A stretch of DNA of 64,000 nt from Mesotoga infera (GTDB taxonomy: Bacteria; Thermotogota; Thermotogae; Petrotogales; Kosmotogaceae), in the NCBI RefSeq assembly GCF_900157305.1, contig NZ_LS974202.1, positions 1,984,001 to 2,048,000 on the forward strand, given 5' to 3'. Of this stretch, positions 29,318 through 38,704 are shown in pieces. The notes under the pieces were generated by a model. It had not been told where the DNA came from and searched no databases. It worked only from the letters and a program-made list of their open reading frames with translations. A program made the translations under genes and the position numbers. Position 1 is the stretch's first letter; every line of letters starts with the position of its first letter.

Positions 29318-31369
29318 ATGCCGGCAAAGAAACCAAGTAGAAACGCCAATTTCATGAAATCAATTCAACGCCCGATAGTATGGGCAATAGTCATACTATT
29401 CGGGATCGGGATCATCTGGTGGACGGTTGCCCAGTACCTCGGAAGCGGTTTTAGGAATAACACGCAGGATGTTGATCAGACAGTCAAGTTCGAAGAAACA
29501 GTCGGCGGACTCACCAGAGATGGAACCCCGGTGACCGATTCAAGGTACTGGATCACTTATTCGGAATACGAGATCTCAGCTAGAGACACTCTGAGCAACA
29601 TAAGGAGTCAGGGTTACAACCTGGATCCATACTTTGAAGTTGAAAACAATCCCAGCGAGATGGGAATAAGATATGAGCTTTTCAGATCTCTCATCGATCA
29701 GAAAACGCTTCTACTGTACGCCGTTGAGAATGATGTGGTTCCGACTGCCCAACAGATAAAATCCGAAAGCGACCGCATAGTCAATCAGTACGTGGCCGAT
29801 GAAAACACCAAGGCCGCAATAATATATCAATACGGATCGGTAGAGGCTTTCGCGGAATTAGTTCAGGAGTATGTATCGACACAGCTCCTCTCGATGAATG
29901 TCCAAGCAAAGGCGCTCCCGAACATCGAAGAGGATTTCAAACAGTACGTGGCCGATAACATGACCGATCTAAAGTACGAGTACGAGAAAGTAACTGCCAG
30001 CCATATTCTGGTAACCGATGAGGCCAGTGCTCTCGAGCTTAAAGCTAAGATCGAAGAGGGTGTTTTGTCCTTCTCTCAGGCTGCCAGCGAATTTTCAATT
30101 GATACAGGTTCTGCGATTGACGGCGGTGATCTGGGCGAATTCGGACACGGGCAGATGGTAAAGGAATTCGAAGATGCCGCTTTTGCAGCAACTCCCGGAG
30201 TCATAACCGGCCCAGTTCTGTCGCAGTTCGGTTATCACCTGATAGACGTGGCCACCAAGACGACCTTCGATACGTACGAAGAGTTCGTGAAAGTTGCAGG
30301 ATACGACACCGAGTACTCCCAGTACAGCAACGACCGTTTCAATTCGTGGCTTTCCAGCTATAAGGAGGAGAACAAGCTCTCCTATGCCATCAACGATCCG
30401 GATCTGGTAATGTACGAGAAATACGCCAACAGCAGAAACGATGCCGAGAGCTCGCAAAAACTAATGGCTGAGCTTCAGAACGAGTATTTCGACGGTGAAG
30501 GCAATGTTTTGATAGGTGATTCTTACTTGCCGTTGGTTATCTACACAGAACTCGCAGATAGCAGGGTTTCTGAACTCAGGAACGAAATCCTAGATCTTGA
30601 GGATCTTAAAAGTATATTGACCACAGTTCCCGCGAGCATAACATCCCTATCGAAAGAAGAGATAGCGGCTCAGCTTGAAACCACTCCGTCAACCGATTCG
30701 ATAACAAGAGTATATCTTTCCAATTCGCAGAGAGCGCACGATTACTTTGACAAATACGGCATTTCGGAATTGGTGGATGTGGAGAAACTGCTCTCGGAAA
30801 AGAACGAAGCATATGACAAAACCAACACTTATTTCGAAAGCAGTGTAAAGTTCCTGTACTCGGCGATGCCCAATTCCTCGCAGGTGATAAACTACATGTA
30901 CAGGATAGATGGAAATGATCCGAAGATCGTATATCTCTATAACGAGAGTATCTACAACAGAAATATCAGGCCGCTCTTGGAGAATCCTACGCTTCTGGAT
31001 AGCTATCTCCAGTACTACGGTCAGTACTTTGGAGCCCAGACCGTTTCTTTTTTGATCGATTCTCCCGTTCAAAGCGTCGAAAGCGACCTGAACATGAAAA
31101 TACTCAACATTACGGACGTTGCAACGGATCTTAAAGTCAGCACACTCTATCTGCTGGTGGATATGTACGAGAAACTCGCGAATATACAGAAAAACGAACA
31201 GATGATGCGGATGTACCTCATAGGTGAGATGAGTTACCTGGAGATGCTTCTGGAACTGTATCCCGATGATGCGGCGTTAAAATCGACGATAGAGACCGTT
31301 CAGTTCCAGATATCAGAGCTGGCAACGGGCACCGGCACTACTACGGAAGCTACCGGAACGGAAAACTGA
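29318..31369 (+). CDS. membrane-anchored parvulin-type foldase (SurA/PrsA-like)
   Basis: 683 residues. A basic N-terminus and one membrane helix (about 19-41) anchor it with the bulk outside the cytoplasm. Residues about 60-215 look like a SurA_N-type chaperone region. Residues about 222-320 form a PpiC rotamase domain (TASHILVTDEASA, then GGDLGEFGHGQMVKEFEDAAF and FGYHLIDV). The remaining 360 residues are mostly helical and match nothing I know; the tail is Thr/Gly-rich. It probably helps fold proteins of the periplasm-like space under the toga. GGAGGG precedes the ATG; it is a single-gene unit closed by a strong terminator. Confidence 0.88.
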   Translation: MPAKKPSRNANFMKSIQRPIVWAIVILFGIGIIWWTVAQYLGSGFRNNTQDVDQTVKFEETVGGLTRDGTPVTDSRYWITYSEYEISARDTLSNIRSQGYNLDPYFEVENNPSEMGIRYELFRSLIDQKTLLLYAVENDVVPTAQQIKSESDRIVNQYVADENTKAAIIYQYGSVEAFAELVQEYVSTQLLSMNVQAKALPNIEEDFKQYVADNMTDLKYEYEKVTASHILVTDEASALELKAKIEEGVLSFSQAASEFSIDTGSAIDGGDLGEFGHGQMVKEFEDAAFAATPGVITGPVLSQFGYHLIDVATKTTFDTYEEFVKVAGYDTEYSQYSNDRFNSWLSSYKEENKLSYAINDPDLVMYEKYANSRNDAESSQKLMAELQNEYFDGEGNVLIGDSYLPLVIYTELADSRVSELRNEILDLEDLKSILTTVPASITSLSKEEIAAQLETTPSTDSITRVYLSNSQRAHDYFDKYGISELVDVEKLLSEKNEAYDKTNTYFESSVKFLYSAMPNSSQVINYMYRIDGNDPKIVYLYNESIYNRNIRPLLENPTLLDSYLQYYGQYFGAQTVSFLIDSPVQSVESDLNMKILNITDVATDLKVSTLYLLVDMYEKLANIQKNEQMMRMYLIGEMSYLEMLLELYPDDAALKSTIETVQFQISELATGTGTTTEATGTEN

Positions 31370-31377
31370 TACATACC

Positions 31378-31405
31378 AAAAAGGGTGGCCGAAGCCACCC
31401 TTTTT
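31378..31405 (+). terminator. terminator of the foldase gene
   Basis: AAAAAGGGTGGC, CGAA loop, GCCACCC and TTTTT. The A-tract before and T-tract after extend the stem. It is directly followed by the convergent tRNA-Gln gene, for which it can also end transcription on the minus strand. Confidence 0.93.
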
Positions 31406-31406
31406 C

Positions 31407-31482
31407 TGGCTGGGGCGGCAGGATTCGAACCTACGGATGTCAGAGCCAAAATCTGATGCCTTACCAGCTTGGCGACGCCCCA
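31407..31482 (-). tRNA. tRNA-Gln (UUG)
   Basis: Acceptor TGGGGCG/CGCCCCA, anticodon TTG (complement of 31447-31449) in loop TTTTGGC, T-arm GGTTCGAATCC, and encoded CCA at 31407-31409. Confidence 0.96.
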
Positions 31483-31492
31483 TCGCTAGTAG

Positions 31493-31521
31493 ATTTTAGC
31501 ATTGGCTCTCGATGCTGTCAA
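31493..31521 (-). promoter_or_regulatory. promoter of tRNA-Gln
   Basis: On the minus strand TTGACA (31521-31516), 17-base spacer and TAAAAT (31498-31493), 11 bases before the tRNA. Its presence here supports a start for the opposite-strand kinase gene downstream of this site. Confidence 0.88.
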
Positions 31522-31545
31522 CGATTCAGAAGTGGTGATATAAGT

Positions 31546-33210
31546 ATGACGAAGAAAACTTTAAGAATCAAAGGAATCGAGGAATCGATTTCGGTCTCCG
31601 AAGGAATGACCTTTCAGGATCTGGCTTGCAGGTTTCAAGAAAGGTACGGGTCCCCAATAATGGCCGCAAAATCCGGGAACTCTCTTCTTGAACTCTGTAG
31701 ACCTATCGCTGACGAGAAGGAGATCGAATTGGTCGATCTCAGTTCACTAGATGGGATAAGAATCTATACCAGAGGAGCCATTTTTATACTCTTCATGGCC
31801 GTCAGAGAGCTGCTTGGAAAGGTCTCGCTTGACGTCCATCATTCGAGGGGTTCCGGTCTGATCTGTGAAATAGAGGGTTTCGCGACGGATCATGAACTTC
31901 TCGGCAGAATTCAGAAAAAGATGAGGGAGATAGTTGAGGAGAACGTCCCATTCATAAAGGACACCATAGGAAAGTTCGAGGCGATAAGACTTTTCATGGA
32001 AGACGGTCAGATCGATAAAGCTCTACTCTTCAAGTATCGAAAAAAATCCACAGTCAATATATACCGGTGCAAAGGTTATCTGAATTATTTTTACGGTTAC
32101 ATGCCTTTCTCCACAGGTTCTGTGAACAATTTCTCACTCATACCCTACGGCAGTTATTTCGTGCTGAACCTGCCTTCACCAAGCGAACCTAACACTCTGC
32201 CGGATTTCGTGGATCAACCGAAAATTTCCAGCATCTTTCTCGAACACGAACGCTGGGGAGGCATACTCGGTGTCAAGACGATAGGCGAGTTGAACGGAAT
32301 AATAAGTAAAGGATACAAGGAAACCAGAGAGATGATAAACATCGCCGAAGCTCTCCATGAAAAGAAGATAGCAGGAATAGCCGATCAGATAGCGAGTCGA
32401 GAGAGTGCGAGGGTTATCCTGGTTGCCGGACCGTCGAGCTCGGGGAAAACCACCTTTTCAAAACGGCTCATGTTGCAGTTGAAAGTACTGGGAATGAATC
32501 CGATCCAGATTTCGCTGGATGATTACTTCTTCGATAGAAAGGATACCCCACGGGACGAAAACGGAAACTACGATTTCGAGTCGATATACGCACTAAATAT
32601 TGACCTCTTCAACAGACAGATGGGTGAGTTGCTCGAGGGTAAAGAGGTGTTGCTTCCAAAATTCGATTTTCTTCTCGGAAAGAGCGGTTTTCAAGAAAAG
32701 GCCGTTTCAATAGGTCACGATCAGCCAATAATCGTGGAAGGTATTCACGGTCTAAATGAGCTGCTGACGGCTTCGATACCTAAAGAAAGAAAATTCAAGA
32801 TATATGTGAGCGCGCTAACCCAGTTGAATATAGATAATATGAACAGAATTCCAACCACCGATGTCAGATTGTTGCGCAGAATAGTGAGGGACAACAGGTT
32901 CAGGGGGCACTCGGCTCTGGACACGATTAGAATGTGGTCGAGTGTCAGAAGGGGAGAGGACAGGTACATTTTCCCCTTCCAGGAAGAGGCCGATGCTATG
33001 TTCAACTCCGCGCTGGCTTACGAGCTGGCTATACTAAAGAGTTTCGCAGAACCCCTCCTTGTCCAGATAGATGATTCGGTACCTGAGTTCTTAGAAGCGA
33101 AAAGGCTTTTGAGGTTTATAGATTACTTTTTGCCAATAACCAATCTGGAAGATGTGCCAAGAACTTCCATAATAAAGGAATTTATCGGCGGTAGTGTGTT
33201 CAGTTACTGA
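31546..33210 (+). CDS. uridine kinase-like protein with N-terminal TGS/ThrRS-like region
   Basis: 554 residues. The N-terminal 70 residues look like a TGS domain, followed to about 230 by a region like the editing-associated N-terminal domain of threonyl-tRNA synthetase (HHSRGSG here, with one of the usual histidines kept). The C-terminal half is a phosphoribulokinase/uridine kinase P-loop domain with GPSSSGKTTFSKRL (about 294) and DDYFFDR. Similar proteins are annotated as uridine kinase-related in Thermotoga and Clostridia; the true substrate is not settled. The start ATG at 31546 is used rather than the longer frame from 31456, which would begin inside tRNA-Gln. Confidence 0.88.
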   Translation: MTKKTLRIKGIEESISVSEGMTFQDLACRFQERYGSPIMAAKSGNSLLELCRPIADEKEIELVDLSSLDGIRIYTRGAIFILFMAVRELLGKVSLDVHHSRGSGLICEIEGFATDHELLGRIQKKMREIVEENVPFIKDTIGKFEAIRLFMEDGQIDKALLFKYRKKSTVNIYRCKGYLNYFYGYMPFSTGSVNNFSLIPYGSYFVLNLPSPSEPNTLPDFVDQPKISSIFLEHERWGGILGVKTIGELNGIISKGYKETREMINIAEALHEKKIAGIADQIASRESARVILVAGPSSSGKTTFSKRLMLQLKVLGMNPIQISLDDYFFDRKDTPRDENGNYDFESIYALNIDLFNRQMGELLEGKEVLLPKFDFLLGKSGFQEKAVSIGHDQPIIVEGIHGLNELLTASIPKERKFKIYVSALTQLNIDNMNRIPTTDVRLLRRIVRDNRFRGHSALDTIRMWSSVRRGEDRYIFPFQEEADAMFNSALAYELAILKSFAEPLLVQIDDSVPEFLEAKRLLRFIDYFLPITNLEDVPRTSIIKEFIGGSVFSY

Positions 33211-33239
33211 AAAAACCGACGAAACAAAGGAGAGAGGAA

Positions 33240-33515
33240 ATGCAGGTTATGGATGATAGTACCAGAAAAGCAGTCCTTAATAGGTTGAAGAGGATCGAAG
33301 GACAGATAAGAGGACTGCAAAAGATGGTAGAGAATGATAGAGTATGCGGCGACATTCTCACACAGGTTTCTGCAGTCAACTCGGCTCTCTCGAGGGTTTC
33401 GGAGATGATAATCAAGGGTTATGCCAGAAAATGCGTTGTTGAGGCCAACGAAGCAGGGAAAATCGAGGAGCTGGATAATCTGATCGAAAACATCATCAAA
33501 CTTAGAGGAATATGA
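33240..33515 (+). CDS. CsoR/CstR-family (DUF156) transcriptional repressor
   Basis: 91-residue all-helical DNA-binding tetramer of the CsoR/RcnR/FrmR/CstR family. NRLKRIEGQIRGLQKMVE in helix 1 is the family hallmark. At the sensing positions it has Cys36, Tyr61 and Cys65: the histidine that completes the copper site of CsoR is replaced by tyrosine, leaving two cysteines as in the persulfide sensor CstR. I therefore favour a sulfur/redox sensor over a Cu(I) sensor, as inference. The ATG at 33240 has GGAGAGAGG upstream. trmI starts directly after its stop. No copper ATPase or sulfurtransferase gene lies nearby. Confidence 0.9.
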   Translation: MQVMDDSTRKAVLNRLKRIEGQIRGLQKMVENDRVCGDILTQVSAVNSALSRVSEMIIKGYARKCVVEANEAGKIEELDNLIENIIKLRGI

Positions 33516-34292
33516 ATGATAAGACCAGGTGATCGTGTTGTAATACTACTCGAAGATGAAGAGACGAGGTTTTTCGCAGAAGTGAGCGAAGGAAAAGTTC
33601 TGGCGACCCATTATGGGAATCTGATCATGTCCTCCCTAGTAGGTATGGAGTACGGCTCTTTCGTTTCACTGGGATTCAAGGGAGCTTATGTGTTAAAGCC
33701 ATCTTTATTGGATGGAGTCCTCTCGCTTAAACGTTCTACACAGATAGTCTATCCGAAAGATATCGCGTTCATAACGCTCAACCTAGACATCAAAGATGGG
33801 GATATCGTTTATGAGGCGGGAACGGGAACCGGTGTCATGACTTCTGTCTTGTCCAGGATGGTGGGGAGTTCTGGGCGTGTGGTAACCTACGAAAAAAGAA
33901 GTGATTTCGTCAGGAGAGCCCGGGAAAATGTGGCCGCTCTCGGGAAAATAGACAGGGTGACTTTTTTTCCGGAAGATATAGAGAATTGCAACGAAGAGAA
34001 CGTGGCCGATTCTTTCTTTCTGGATGTACCCGACCCTCTTGCAGTAATGGGCAGAGCAGTTTCGACATTGAAAGGCAGCGGTAGAATCTGCGTTCTTTGT
34101 CCGACGACCAATCAAGTTCAAGAATCCATAAGACGTCTTGGAGAGCTGGGTGTTGTCGATATTCAGATGTGGGAGATAATGGCAAGAAACTACAAAACCA
34201 ATCCCGATAGATTGCGACCCGAGGACCGTATGGTGGGACATACGGCATACCTTGTTTTTGGTGTGAAGATCAAGAGGAGGAGTAGATCATGA
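33516..34292 (+). CDS. trmI: tRNA (adenine-58-N1) methyltransferase
   Basis: 258 residues. TrmI methylates A58 in the T-loop of tRNAs with SAM, a stabilising modification. The N-terminal beta-rich domain, the LKRSTQIVYPKD motif (about 71-82), SAM motif I EAGTGTGV (about 98), the LDVPDP catalytic-region motif and the C-terminal RPEDRMVGHTAYLVF all fit. It begins right after the CsoR-family stop codon and overlaps the processing peptidase by 4 bases. Confidence 0.93.
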   Translation: MIRPGDRVVILLEDEETRFFAEVSEGKVLATHYGNLIMSSLVGMEYGSFVSLGFKGAYVLKPSLLDGVLSLKRSTQIVYPKDIAFITLNLDIKDGDIVYEAGTGTGVMTSVLSRMVGSSGRVVTYEKRSDFVRRARENVAALGKIDRVTFFPEDIENCNEENVADSFFLDVPDPLAVMGRAVSTLKGSGRICVLCPTTNQVQESIRRLGELGVVDIQMWEIMARNYKTNPDRLRPEDRMVGHTAYLVFGVKIKRRSRS

Positions 34293-35527
34293 AAAAGAAT
34301 AAACTTTTTAAGACCGTTGGAGTTATCTCTGCGCTTGTCGGTGTCTTCTTTTTGGGAGCTTTCACCTCTTTATCGTACGAAAACATGCTCGATAAGTTCA
34401 GCCCAATGTTCGAAATACTGACCTATATAGACAGAAATTACTACGATATCGAAAAGGTTGACTACGACAATATTCTGGATGAAGTTCTTAAAGGTACTAT
34501 GAGGGGACTGGAAGATCCCTTCGCCTGGTATTTCGATCCGGTTGAGACTAAGGAAAACGAAATCGATACCAGTTCCAAGTACGGAGGTATTGGATCGGTC
34601 GTGCAGTACAACATCGAGTTCGAATGTCTCCAGGTCGTGTCGCCTATGGCCGGAAGTCCCTCCGAAAGGATCGGCCTTAGATCAGGAGACTTGATTATTA
34701 CGATAGACGGTACACCTGTCTCACAGACCGGCTATTACGAGTCGGTGAACATGCTTAGAGGAGAGCCCGGCACAAAAGTCATCCTCGAGGTTTACAGACA
34801 AGGATCTACCGAAACGATCTTCTTCGAAATCACAAGGGAGATAATCGAAATCAAGAGCGTTAAAAGCGAGATCATTGATTACGAGGGCTCTAGCATTTCC
34901 TACATACAGATAACGGGGTTCAACGCGCCCACGTACGAAGAGTTCCAGAACGCCCTCGATCTCACCAGAGATAGTCAGGCTTACATAATCGATCTGAGGA
35001 ACAATCCCGGAGGTCTACTCCAGAGCGTTTTGAACATTTCCTCCCTTATACTTCCCAAAGGACAGCGGGTGATAACTATAAGATACAGGGATGGACAGGA
35101 AGAAATCTACAATTCCTGGGGTTCACGCTATAACAGCTATTTTACGAACAAGCCTATCGTAGTGCTCGTTAACGAAGGAAGCGCCTCGGCCTCCGAAATA
35201 TTGACAGGTGCCTTGAAGGACCACAATATAGCGACGGTAATAGGTACGAGGACTTTTGGCAAAGCCGCCGTTCAGACAGTGTACAATCTCTCCAACGGTG
35301 GCGAGATATGGTTGCCGACGGCCCATTACTTCACTCCTAACGGAGACGACATACATCTTGTAGGCATAGAACCGAACATCACCGTTGAAGCGACGGCAGT
35401 CTCTCTAGAAGACGAAAACAGGGCTCTAACCCTGTCAACTGCAGCGGTAGATATTGAAAACGATGCACAATTATTCGCGGCCCTCGAGGCGATAGCTCAA
35501 ATGCTGGGAGTCGGTGTGGCCAATTGA
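34289..35527 (+). CDS. S41 C-terminal processing peptidase
   Basis: 412 residues. The N-terminal signal anchor (about 8-27) places it outside the cytoplasm. A PDZ domain (about 95-170) precedes the protease core with the catalytic serine in NEGSASASEIL (about 297) and lysine in RTFGKAAVQ (about 320). CtpA-type proteases trim or degrade envelope proteins from their C-termini. It is co-translated with trmI before it (ATGA) and an unknown envelope protein after it (TTGA overlap). That second coupling hints that the unknown protein is an adaptor or inhibitor. Confidence 0.93.
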   Translation: MKKNKLFKTVGVISALVGVFFLGAFTSLSYENMLDKFSPMFEILTYIDRNYYDIEKVDYDNILDEVLKGTMRGLEDPFAWYFDPVETKENEIDTSSKYGGIGSVVQYNIEFECLQVVSPMAGSPSERIGLRSGDLIITIDGTPVSQTGYYESVNMLRGEPGTKVILEVYRQGSTETIFFEITREIIEIKSVKSEIIDYEGSSISYIQITGFNAPTYEEFQNALDLTRDSQAYIIDLRNNPGGLLQSVLNISSLILPKGQRVITIRYRDGQEEIYNSWGSRYNSYFTNKPIVVLVNEGSASASEILTGALKDHNIATVIGTRTFGKAAVQTVYNLSNGGEIWLPTAHYFTPNGDDIHLVGIEPNITVEATAVSLEDENRALTLSTAAVDIENDAQLFAALEAIAQMLGVGVAN

Positions 35528-36198
35528 AATTGAGAAAGTTCACAATATTCATTTCACTGGTTGCTCTGGTTTTTGGCCTTGTGGGCATGATTTTCGCGTT
35601 TTATCCAGCAGTTAAGGAAGTCGGGAGCAGAAAGTCCTCTCCCGACTTTTCAATCAGAAACAGTATCTTTCCTTACTTACAGGACTTCAAAGAGCATCTG
35701 GAAAGTTTGCAGAAGTTCAGCTCGATATTGAAAGAACTGGAAAAGGAAAAAGCCGGAGCCTGGTTGATGTCACTGGAAAACGGTGAAAAGAGATTCATTT
35801 GTCCATATACCGATACCTACAACAAACTACGCGCGATCTTACTGATCGAAACAGGAAGCAGTGGATCCAGAGCTGTGACTACCACGAAGTACTTCGGCAA
35901 CGATGTCACCAGAAGTGAAGTTGTAGAATACGGCGGCTTTTATCTGGATTATATTCCATCGTATTCGCTGATAATGGAAAGCGATTACCAGAAATATCTT
36001 CAAGAAGGTTACACATTCAACAAGGTTTATAATGCCAACGCCTTCAGTCTGGGTCGGTTCGTTTCAGACGTTTTCCAGGGTATGGGGCCGGTAATAATTC
36101 TGAAGGAAGGCGCGAGCCTTTCGGAGCAATTCTTCGAGATAGTGGAGCGTTATTCTATACCTTTCATGCCGGTGAGATACTTTTTGAGAAAGGCATGA
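35524..36198 (+). CDS. unknown membrane-anchored protein coupled to ctp
   Basis: 224 residues, starting at a TTG that overlaps the peptidase stop codon (TTGA). One hydrophobic helix (about 5-27) is followed by an extracytoplasmic part; residues 55-75 are helical and charged, and the rest looks mixed alpha/beta. I recognise no domain. Tight coupling to the S41 peptidase suggests a functional link. Confidence 0.72.
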   Translation: MKLRKFTIFISLVALVFGLVGMIFAFYPAVKEVGSRKSSPDFSIRNSIFPYLQDFKEHLESLQKFSSILKELEKEKAGAWLMSLENGEKRFICPYTDTYNKLRAILLIETGSSGSRAVTTTKYFGNDVTRSEVVEYGGFYLDYIPSYSLIMESDYQKYLQEGYTFNKVYNANAFSLGRFVSDVFQGMGPVIILKEGASLSEQFFEIVERYSIPFMPVRYFLRKA

Positions 36199-36274
36199 AA
36201 TGGCGTATAGATAAAGCCACTATACTCCGAAGCGTATTTACGATAGTATATAAGAGAATTCGGCCATAACGATT

Positions 36275-38701
36275 ATGAGTGGTGATAAAGTGGACAGACT
36301 CAGTGAGTTCATAATTCGACATCGGGCGGCTGTGATAGTCTTTTTCGGAATTCTGGGAATTTTTGGAGCTTTTCTCTCTTCCAAGCTCAGTATCGATTCC
36401 GATCTGATGAAAATACTTCCCGAAAACGATCCAGTCATAAGGCAATATGAGAGTTTCATAGAGGGAAACTCTTCGAGAGATGTGACTTATATCGTTATCA
36501 AAAGTGACGACAAGTCTCCCCGGGGTATCGACAACCTGGTAGCCGCCGCACGAGAAATTTTTGACAGTGCCGATCAATTCACCAGTATAGAAGCTTTCGT
36601 AAGGTTTGACGTAATCTCGGATCTCGGACCGCTCGGCTTTGTACTCGTGGACTCCTCCGAACTTGAATCTCTGAGCAGTTCTAATCAAGATATGGTCAGA
36701 AACGTGCAGAGACTCGTTAATTATGACTTTTCGGCCATACACAACATCGGTGAAATGCTGGCGGGATTCGATGATTTCAAAGAAATAATGAAAGGAGATG
36801 AAAGCGCGGAGCGCTTTGAAAATTTCATCAGGCTCCCGGACAGTATCCCTCAGAAAGACCCGATGGTCCTGGTCATGGGTTTCAAACTCGACGGCCCCTC
36901 GTCAGATGTGGCATATGTGGCCCGTGTAATCCCGTCCCTCCGGAAATGGATAAGCGAGAAGCTCGAGCCGTACGGTCTTACCTATGGTATGGCCGGCGAT
37001 CATTTCGGCACTTACGATTCTCACAGGCAGGCAACTGACGATTTCATGCTAACAACCGTGATCTCTTTGACTGGAATATCTTTGCTCTTTCTGCTCGCCT
37101 ACTCTAGCCTTAAGATCACTTTATTCGTATTCTTGTCGTTGGCGGTTTCGATGTTCATAACCCTAGGAGCGGCTCATTTGATTTTTGGGTCGCTCAATAT
37201 AATTACCTCATTTGTAACCTCCATAACTCTTGGTCTCGGTATCGATTACGGAATTCATATGGTAACAAGACTTTCCGACGGCGCAAAGAAGGAGAGAAAT
37301 GCGCAGAGGCTCTTAAGGGAGACTTACGGGTCTCTTTTGAAGCCTTTGATGGCGAGTATGCTAACAACGGCAGCCGTTTTCGTGATTCTTGCTTTAATCG
37401 ATTCCCCGGCAGTAAGGGAACTCGGAATACTTACTTCCTTCGGAATAGTCATATTTTTTATCGTCATGATAACGTTTTTACCTGCACTGAGTATAAAGAC
37501 CGTCATGAATCTTGGCAGATCGGCGAACATCCATCTTCTTGATCGATTTTTTTCATGGCTGGCAAGGTTGATAAGAAAATTCGGTGTAGTTTCAGGCGGT
37601 ATTGTCTTCGTACTTATACTTTCTCTAAGTTATCTCGGTTATATAAGCATAACCAATTTTTCTTATACTCCACCGGGACTGATGGCCACCGATTCCGAAC
37701 AAATAGCCGTTCCGGCGCTGATAGAAAGAACTTTCGGAGGAAGTATCCTGAACTCGGTTCCATTCATGGTCGGCGACGTTGAATCGTTAAGGCGTGCTCA
37801 TGAAAGCCTCAATAACAATCCGAATATAAGGAGCGTCTTCTCCATACTCTCGATTCTGGAAGATGGAAGTCAGAATCAGGTGAACAGGATACAATCGATC
37901 ACGAGACAGATAAATTCGATGCGTAACTCGCCACTTGTGGAGGCCCTGCTCAAAAAAGCTCAGTACTACGATTTCATGATTGAACTTCTCGACAGGGCCG
38001 AAAGCGTGAAAAGCTCCGACGAACTCATCGATTTAATATCGGAGGTCATACCCGATAGTCTCAAGGAAAGGGTCCTGTACGAAGATGGGCAAGGACGGAG
38101 ATATTTCGTTATCAACGCTGAGCCTACATCCATAATCTACAGAAACAACGTGATAAAAATCCTTTTCGACAGTGTTGGCGAAGAGCTCAGAGAAGCCGCC
38201 GGTGGTTACCCGAAAGTATTCTATTACCTGATGGATGTCGTACGAAAGATATCGATCCCGGTCTCACTCTTTGCTTTTGTAGTCGTTTTTATAATAGTGA
38301 CCATCGAAAGGAAGAACCTGTTCGATGGATTGAAACTCTTTGCCTTGATGATAGGCATCCTTATGACGATGTTCGGGCTGATGGAGATTTCAGGTATCGA
38401 GACGACTTTCATAACGGTAATCTCGGCACCGCTCATAATAGGTATAGGGGTCGATGCGCTGGTATATGTGGTCCACAGTTCGGGAAAGAGAAACGAAAAC
38501 GAGCTAGCCAGAACGCTGAAATCCATAACTATGTCATCCGTAACAACGATGTTTGCCTTTTTTTCCTTTGCCTTCGCGGAGGGTAAACTGCTGAGAAATT
38601 TCGGACTCAGCCTGGCTTCGGGTGTTCTTATGTCACTTGTTGTTGCAACTTTTCTAGTTCCCGTGCTACCATGGAACAGCAAAGAACGAAATGGAGGTTA
38701 A
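36275..38701 (+). CDS. RND superfamily (MMPL/HAE3-type) exporter
   Basis: 808 residues with the RND pattern: TM1 (about 17-38), a large extracytoplasmic loop, TM2-6 (about 250-415), TM7 (about 430), a second large loop, and TM8-12 (about 655-800). The segment GLGIDYGIHMVTR in TM4 and GIGVDALVYVVHS in TM10 carry the acidic residue of the proton relay. HAE3-type proteins export lipids or hopanoid-like molecules in several phyla; substrate here unknown. The GTG at 36290, with GGTGAT 4 bases upstream, is a fair alternative start. A weak promoter (TTGAGA, 16 bases, TATAGA) lies at 36184-36211. Confidence 0.9.
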   Translation: MSGDKVDRLSEFIIRHRAAVIVFFGILGIFGAFLSSKLSIDSDLMKILPENDPVIRQYESFIEGNSSRDVTYIVIKSDDKSPRGIDNLVAAAREIFDSADQFTSIEAFVRFDVISDLGPLGFVLVDSSELESLSSSNQDMVRNVQRLVNYDFSAIHNIGEMLAGFDDFKEIMKGDESAERFENFIRLPDSIPQKDPMVLVMGFKLDGPSSDVAYVARVIPSLRKWISEKLEPYGLTYGMAGDHFGTYDSHRQATDDFMLTTVISLTGISLLFLLAYSSLKITLFVFLSLAVSMFITLGAAHLIFGSLNIITSFVTSITLGLGIDYGIHMVTRLSDGAKKERNAQRLLRETYGSLLKPLMASMLTTAAVFVILALIDSPAVRELGILTSFGIVIFFIVMITFLPALSIKTVMNLGRSANIHLLDRFFSWLARLIRKFGVVSGGIVFVLILSLSYLGYISITNFSYTPPGLMATDSEQIAVPALIERTFGGSILNSVPFMVGDVESLRRAHESLNNNPNIRSVFSILSILEDGSQNQVNRIQSITRQINSMRNSPLVEALLKKAQYYDFMIELLDRAESVKSSDELIDLISEVIPDSLKERVLYEDGQGRRYFVINAEPTSIIYRNNVIKILFDSVGEELREAAGGYPKVFYYLMDVVRKISIPVSLFAFVVVFIIVTIERKNLFDGLKLFALMIGILMTMFGLMEISGIETTFITVISAPLIIGIGVDALVYVVHSSGKRNENELARTLKSITMSSVTTMFAFFSFAFAEGKLLRNFGLSLASGVLMSLVVATFLVPVLPWNSKERNGG

Positions 38702-38704
38702 GAT

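Noticed and set aside
31456-31545. Longer N-terminus for the uridine-kinase-like protein
   Set aside because: It would begin inside tRNA-Gln and cross that gene's promoter; the ATG at 31546 fits the TGS start.
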